Assembly (NCBI GenBank): GCA_013215515.1
Contig: JABSPC010000022.1
Coordinates: 1-11,536 of the forward strand
Direction of reading: 5' to 3'
DNA length: 11,536 nt
Source: Crocinitomicaceae bacterium
Lineage (GTDB): Bacteria > Bacteroidota > Bacteroidia > Flavobacteriales_D > Crocinitomicaceae
A model generated the notes under the pieces. That model ran no database searches. It worked only from the letters and a program-made list of their open reading frames with translations, and was not told where the DNA came from. The position numbers were made by a program, and so were the translations under genes. Every line of letters begins with the position of its first letter. Positions within the stretch are counted from its first letter, which is position 1. Below are positions 7,067 through 11,536 of this stretch, one piece after another.

Positions 7067-9001
7067 ATGAAATTCGGAATCGGAGTCTTAGTAACTTTTT
7101 TAACCTATACCCTTTGCGCTCAAACACCTGGTGAGGACATTTCTGTTCAATTAAGTGCTATTGTTCAATCGGGTGAGATTACTTTGAATTGGGAGAATGA
7201 TGGATCGGCAACAGATTATACTATTTACAGAAGGGATTCGCCAATATCATTATGGGGAACCTCAATTTCGACATTGGCGGGATCATCAAACTCCTACGTT
7301 GACAATACGATCTTGGACGGAGTGGCTCATGAATACAAGATTGTTAAAACAGGAGGGACAGTGGCTTACGGATATGTTAACGCTGCTTTCGAGAAGGAAG
7401 CAATTAACAATCGAGGGATTATTGTAGTTGTTGTTGAAGACACATATCAAGGCAATGCTCCTTTTGACGCAGCGGTCCAAATGACGCTAGACGATATTGA
7501 AAATGACGGATGGATTGTTAGACGAATAGATGTAAATCAAAACGACCTAGTTACTTCTGTGAAGAGCGATATTATGGCAGTATATAATCAAGATTTGAAC
7601 AATACAGCCTCCGTTTATTTAATCGGTCATGTACCTGTTCCTTATTCTGGATTAATGAACCCAGATGGGCACCCAGATCATTTGGGCGCTTGGCCTGCTG
7701 ATGTTTACTATGGTGACGTTAATGGCATTTGGACAGACCAAGCAATCAATGATAACACGTCGGCTGCGCAAGCGAGAAATCATAATATTCCCGGCGATGG
7801 GAAGTTCGATCAAGGAATTGCGCCTGGGAACGTTAAATTGCAAGTTGCGCGAGTTGATTTTGCAAACATGGGAGCATTTTCGGACTCTGAAGAGACTTTA
7901 TTAATTCGGTACATGAACAAAGCGCATATGTACAAAACAAAACAATTTACTGCCCAAGAAAGAGCATTGATTGATGACAATTTCGCAACATTTCCGGAAG
8001 GTTTTTCGAGTAGCGCCTATCGAAATTTTTCTACAATGTTTACACCGGCAAATGTGGACAATACATTGGATTTAAGAACAGCAACCGCCTCTAATAGTTA
8101 TATGTGGAGCTATGGTTGTGGCGCTGGAAGTTATACGAGTTGTTCTGGAATTGGGAACACATCCAATTTAGCAGGCGATTCTTTACAAACCATTTTTACA
8201 ATGATGTTCGGGAGCTATTTTGGAGACTGGGACAGCGACAATAATTTTTTAAGAGCTATAATCACTCAAGGGCAAACAATGAATTCAATGTGGGCAGGGC
8301 GTCCGCAATGGAATGTTCATCACATGTCACTTGGAGGTCATATTGGCTATAGCGCTAAATTGACTCAAAACAACCAATCGAATTCTGGATATTTCGGAAG
8401 TACACTTCCTTATTTTGACAATTGGATTCATATCGCATTAATGGGAGATCCAACAATGAGAATGCACTACTTGCTACCACCGTCGAATCTTGTAGTAGCC
8501 AACAATAATAACGTAGCTGATTTAACATGGATGGCAAGTCCTGATGCTACTGTTGGCTACAACATTTTTCGATATGTGCCGAGCATTGGTTCTTATGAAC
8601 TTGTGAATTCCGCAATTGTGACAGGAACTTCTTACAGCGACAACACAGTTCCATCTGGTGAAGACATCACGTATATCGTAAAGGCAGTCGAACTGAAAAC
8701 GACAGCGAGTGGGTCTTACTTCAACCAAAGTCTTGGCGTAAGAGACAATGCAATATTTACTGTTGGAATGGATGAAGGCTCATTTTCAGATTTGAAAGTG
8801 TTCCCGAACCCAGTATTAAGTACCTTAAACATAGAGGGACAGTTTGAAAGCTATTCTGTTTTTAGCCTTCAAGGACAAGCTGTGCTTAACGGCAGATATA
8901 CAAAAAACATTGACTTTAGCTCCTTGTCCAACGGAAGTTATTTCATTGATATTACCAAATTGGACGGGTCCAATACGAGATTTAAATTGATTCATAAATA
9001 A
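7067..9001 (+). CDS. Gingipain/C25-fold-like T9SS protein with FN3-like domains
   Basis: The 644-residue product has a signal peptide (1-18, TYTLCA-Q), an FN3-like domain (about 25-108), a large alpha/beta region (about 115-465), a second FN3-like domain (about 472-556) and a complete type A sorting domain (about 573-644; LKVFPNPVLSTLNIEG to the end, GSYFIDITK, RFKLIHK). The central region resembles the caspase-like fold of peptidase family C25: a central strand VYLIGHVPVP (183-192), ADVYYGDVNGIW (211-222; C25 members have a similar 'DxFYGD...W'), MWSYGCGAGSYTSC (346-359), FGSYFGDWDSDNNFLRA (381-397) and IALMGDPTMRMH (456-467). C351 is a candidate nucleophile and H188, H202 or H205 candidate bases, but the usual His-Gly and Cys positions may be substituted, so activity is not assured. 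It should be exported by T9SS. It lies 8 bp after the frame-corrected end of the first operon gene and 6 bp before the third. Confidence 0.85.
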   Translation: MKFGIGVLVTFLTYTLCAQTPGEDISVQLSAIVQSGEITLNWENDGSATDYTIYRRDSPISLWGTSISTLAGSSNSYVDNTILDGVAHEYKIVKTGGTVAYGYVNAAFEKEAINNRGIIVVVVEDTYQGNAPFDAAVQMTLDDIENDGWIVRRIDVNQNDLVTSVKSDIMAVYNQDLNNTASVYLIGHVPVPYSGLMNPDGHPDHLGAWPADVYYGDVNGIWTDQAINDNTSAAQARNHNIPGDGKFDQGIAPGNVKLQVARVDFANMGAFSDSEETLLIRYMNKAHMYKTKQFTAQERALIDDNFATFPEGFSSSAYRNFSTMFTPANVDNTLDLRTATASNSYMWSYGCGAGSYTSCSGIGNTSNLAGDSLQTIFTMMFGSYFGDWDSDNNFLRAIITQGQTMNSMWAGRPQWNVHHMSLGGHIGYSAKLTQNNQSNSGYFGSTLPYFDNWIHIALMGDPTMRMHYLLPPSNLVVANNNNVADLTWMASPDATVGYNIFRYVPSIGSYELVNSAIVTGTSYSDNTVPSGEDITYIVKAVELKTTASGSYFNQSLGVRDNAIFTVGMDEGSFSDLKVFPNPVLSTLNIEGQFESYSVFSLQGQAVLNGRYTKNIDFSSLSNGSYFIDITKLDGSNTRFKLIHK

Positions 9002-9007
9002 GAAGAT

Positions 9008-11536
9008 ATGCACGATCGACTACTACAAGAATATCGTGATAGCATTAAAAGTACGGGGATCTTCCTCGTACTTTTTCTGTGTTTTATCACTCATTATTCA
9101 AGCGCTCAGCAAACGGCAAATCACGTTAACAATTGGTATTTCGGTACCAGCGTTGGGATGACTTTCAATGGTGGAGCTCCTGTGAATATACCCTCTAGTA
9201 TTACGGCATATGAAGTAACGGCAAACTATTCTGACGGTGATGGGAATGTGCTTTTTTATGCCGGAGCCACTAGTGTAACAGCTTATGGTGCTGGTTTCAC
9301 AGTTTGGGACGCATCCCATACAACGATGCCTAATGGTGATGTTGCCATTGACCACAGTACGTCTTGTGGGTTGACAGCTGTTCCTGTTCCTGGCAATTGT
9401 GATCAATATTACATTTTCGCATTGTCTGCTTTGGGAGGAACAAATTATGGACTGCGTTCTTCAGTTATAGACATGACACTTCCTGGAAATGGAACAATTC
9501 CTTTACCATTGGGCGATGTTGTTGTTGGACAGAAGGATTTACTGATTTTTAATGCGGATACGCTTGCGGAAAAAATAAAAGTTGTTCAGCAAGGAAACAC
9601 TGAAAATTTTTGGGTCATCACTAGGTCATTGAACAACGATCTTTTTTACTCGTTTGAGGTTACGTCTGGTGGAGTGAATCCCATCCCTGTAGTTTCAACA
9701 ATTTCAGCAACGAACTACCCAACACCAACGGGATCACCGATTGTAAGTTGGCTCGCAGTAAACAAAGATCGAGATATTATTGCCGAAGCGAACGGTTTTG
9801 GACCAGAGGTAAAAGTCTATGATTTTGATAATGTAACGGGGATCTTAAGTCTGGGTGAAGTTGTCATTCCAACTGGAACTTTTGGTACAGATATTCCGTA
9901 TGGTGTTGAGTTTTCTGCTTCAGGAAATGCGCTCTATGTGAACTGGTATGAAGGTGGAAATAACACATACATCAGTAGTTTTGACATGACCGCTGGGTTT
10001 GGTTCGATTGGTCCAACGCGACAAGATTTTTTAATCGCGACAGGATCCGCTCAATATGGTGCGATGGTTAAAGCATCCGATGGTAAAATTTATAGCACAC
10101 GTTTTTCAACAACGCAATTGACCGTAATAAATGATCCAAATAATTATTTAGTTCCAAATATTACCAACCCGGGTTATAGCCCTGGACCGGGTGCAAGCGA
10201 TATCGGAATGCCAAACATTACATATTACTATCATCCTGATAATTTCATTGATACTTTGGCGGGAAATGATAGAACGATCTGTGCAAATTATCAAGCGACT
10301 GTTGGAGCTATTGGTTACGATTCTATCTGGGCAACTTACAGTTGGGAGCCTGCATTAATGGTAGCTGACCCTGGAAACGCAGTGACCCAAACTGTTGCAT
10401 TAACTGCAGACCAAGAATTTATAGTTCATGTAATAACAGCTTGCGGAGATACTTTAAATTCGGATACCACCATGGTTTTGATGGGTGGAGTAACGCCAAC
10501 AATCTTCACTCCTAACTCTTGGTATTGCACCGGAGATAATCTGACACCAATTGTTTCAGATATAGGTAGTTTGTGGTTTGATGATATAACTTTATTAAAT
10601 CAAGTAGCGGCCGATAGCTTTTTCATTCCACCTTCTGTTTTAGGCGTGTCAACGTATTATGTTGTGGACACCACAGGAGGATGTATTTCCACCGCAGCTT
10701 CTATAGATGTTGAGTTCGCTGATTGTCCAGATCCTTGTGCTACAAACTTATTTAGCAACCTTAGTTTTGAAACGTATTCTCAATGTCCAACCGGCCCAAG
10801 TCAGTTGGATTACGCAACAGGATGGCTTCAGGTTCAAACTTCTTCGAATGATTATTTCAATTGTGCTTATTTCGGACATCCATCAGGAATAACTTTTCCA
10901 CCCATAACCTCGGCTTCTACGGGGATGTTCTATAACCCAACGGGAACAGGATATGTTGGAATGGTCATTGAGGGAACAGGGATTATTGCAGGTGAAGGGT
11001 TCGGACAGCAAATGAATTTGGCTAAATGTGCAGATTATACGCTTCAATTTCGAGCGGCAACGGACAATACAAATCCAATATTGGATAATGGAATTTGTGT
11101 TTACGGGAGTAATGTTTCAACTACCCCAGGAACAGGGTGCATGGATAATTATGACCTTCTAGCTTGTCTTCCTGCGAATGAATTCAACCTAAATTGGAAC
11201 GTTCATACGGTAAGTTTTACACCAACTCAAGATTATACTTATATCGCTATTTCAGGTGCTTGTCCAAGTACAGGAACAAATGCCATTGGTGGATATTTGT
11301 ATTTAGATGATATGTTTTTGTGCGAAGACTTGTGTGCTAATATGGCGACAGTAATTACTCCAATTGAAGTTACACCGGAACTATGCACTGCGGCCGATGG
11401 TTCTGGAACTGTTGATTTAACCTATTCTTGTTATACAAATTTTGATTTTTCATGGGAAGATGCTGCTAATCCTGGCCCTGTAGTTTCAACCGATTCTATT
11501 GCTTTAGGGCTCTCAACGGGTGATTATAATGTAACC
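9008..11536 (+). CDS. Large multidomain surface adhesin-like protein, 3' end beyond window
   Basis: From ATG 9008 one frame stays open for all 843 codons to the window edge. A signal peptide with a long polar n-region covers residues 1-33 (FLVLFLCFITHYSSA-QQ). Residues 34-480 repeat the beta-propeller-like and Ig/PKD-like regions of the gene at 5131 (shared blocks: QQTAN, NNW.FGT, MPNG, LPGNGT, VQQGNTEN.W, YDFDNVTG, GMPNI.YYYHP, FIDTLAG). Then follow an Ig-like domain (about 497-575; WYCTGDNLTPIVSD, GVSTYYVVDTTGGC), a jelly-roll, carbohydrate-binding-like domain (about 577-772; NLSFETYSQCPTGPSQLDYA, NDYFNCAYFG, GGYLYLDDMFLCED) and the start of an SprB-type repeat (from about 783; VTPELCTAADGSGTVDLTYS, LSTGDYNVT). 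SprB repeats occur in Bacteroidota gliding adhesins, which often end in a type B gliding-motility-associated C-terminal domain; that end is not visible here. Starts 6 bp after the C25-like gene, so co-transcribed. Likely a T9SS-exported adhesin or glycan binder. Confidence 0.85.
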   Translation, partial: MHDRLLQEYRDSIKSTGIFLVLFLCFITHYSSAQQTANHVNNWYFGTSVGMTFNGGAPVNIPSSITAYEVTANYSDGDGNVLFYAGATSVTAYGAGFTVWDASHTTMPNGDVAIDHSTSCGLTAVPVPGNCDQYYIFALSALGGTNYGLRSSVIDMTLPGNGTIPLPLGDVVVGQKDLLIFNADTLAEKIKVVQQGNTENFWVITRSLNNDLFYSFEVTSGGVNPIPVVSTISATNYPTPTGSPIVSWLAVNKDRDIIAEANGFGPEVKVYDFDNVTGILSLGEVVIPTGTFGTDIPYGVEFSASGNALYVNWYEGGNNTYISSFDMTAGFGSIGPTRQDFLIATGSAQYGAMVKASDGKIYSTRFSTTQLTVINDPNNYLVPNITNPGYSPGPGASDIGMPNITYYYHPDNFIDTLAGNDRTICANYQATVGAIGYDSIWATYSWEPALMVADPGNAVTQTVALTADQEFIVHVITACGDTLNSDTTMVLMGGVTPTIFTPNSWYCTGDNLTPIVSDIGSLWFDDITLLNQVAADSFFIPPSVLGVSTYYVVDTTGGCISTAASIDVEFADCPDPCATNLFSNLSFETYSQCPTGPSQLDYATGWLQVQTSSNDYFNCAYFGHPSGITFPPITSASTGMFYNPTGTGYVGMVIEGTGIIAGEGFGQQMNLAKCADYTLQFRAATDNTNPILDNGICVYGSNVSTTPGTGCMDNYDLLACLPANEFNLNWNVHTVSFTPTQDYTYIAISGACPSTGTNAIGGYLYLDDMFLCEDLCANMATVITPIEVTPELCTAADGSGTVDLTYSCYTNFDFSWEDAANPGPVVSTDSIALGLSTGDYNVT

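Noticed and set aside
6816..7127. Minus-strand ORF of 103 codons across the junction of the first two operon genes
   Set aside because: No protein character, and it is fully antisense to a T9SS sorting domain and the next signal peptide.
9098..9406. Minus-strand ORF of 102 codons
   Set aside because: It is antisense to the propeller paralogue at 9008, whose protein sequence clearly matches the gene at 5131.
1..11536. CRISPR arrays, tRNA/rRNA genes, insertion sequences, toxin-antitoxin or phage-defence genes
   Set aside because: Looked for on both strands; no spaced repeats, cloverleaf-like segments, transposase motifs or terminal inverted repeats were seen.

Overview
The window looks like Bacteroidota DNA, probably a marine or freshwater Flavobacteriales relative (Crocinitomicaceae-like is an inference). 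The support is low GC in most of the window, several proteins ending in type IX secretion (T9SS) sorting domains with the 'YPNP/FPNP' signature, lipoproteins with short lipoboxes, a promoter of the Bacteroidota TTTG / TAnnTTTG type, and little sign of Shine-Dalgarno sites. There are no RNA genes, CRISPR arrays or recognisable insertion sequences.

Left part (1-3607) is full of damaged genes. Positions 1 to about 330 are richer in GC (about 50% by hand count) and hold one plus-strand frame that is open from the window edge. This block abuts, tail to tail, a PAP2-type phosphatase on the minus strand that is cut off immediately after its PSGH motif. Next come an intact lipoprotein with a cysteine-rich tail (789-1436), a minus-strand terminator, a minus-strand Glu/Arg/Lys-rich coiled-coil gene broken by one frameshift (1549-2015), a plus-strand lipoprotein broken by one frameshift (2170-2611), and a secreted choice-of-anchor-J-like T9SS protein (2757-3607) broken by three single-base indels and one in-frame stop. 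In each case changing one base per lesion restores a continuous, sensible protein, often in a short homopolymer. Consensus errors in the sequence are therefore a live alternative to true gene decay.

Middle part (3608-5130): a hairpin between convergent genes, a minus-strand all-helical TPR-like protein of a common but uncharacterised Bacteroidota family, and a good promoter directly in front of the next gene.

Right part (5131-11536) is a tight plus-strand operon with 6-8 bp gaps. It encodes three large exported proteins: a beta-propeller-like T9SS protein whose sorting domain is frameshifted at its end (5131-7041, probable true end 7058); a gingipain/C25-fold-like T9SS protein flanked by FN3-like domains, whose catalytic positions may be replaced (7067-9001); and a very large multidomain surface protein that runs off the window (9008-11536+), with the same N-terminal propeller as the first gene followed by Ig-like, carbohydrate-binding-like and SprB-repeat domains. 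The first and third proteins are paralogues over about 460 residues and flank the C25-like gene. The set probably builds a cell-surface adhesive or glycan-binding layer exported by T9SS; this role is inferred from domain types only.
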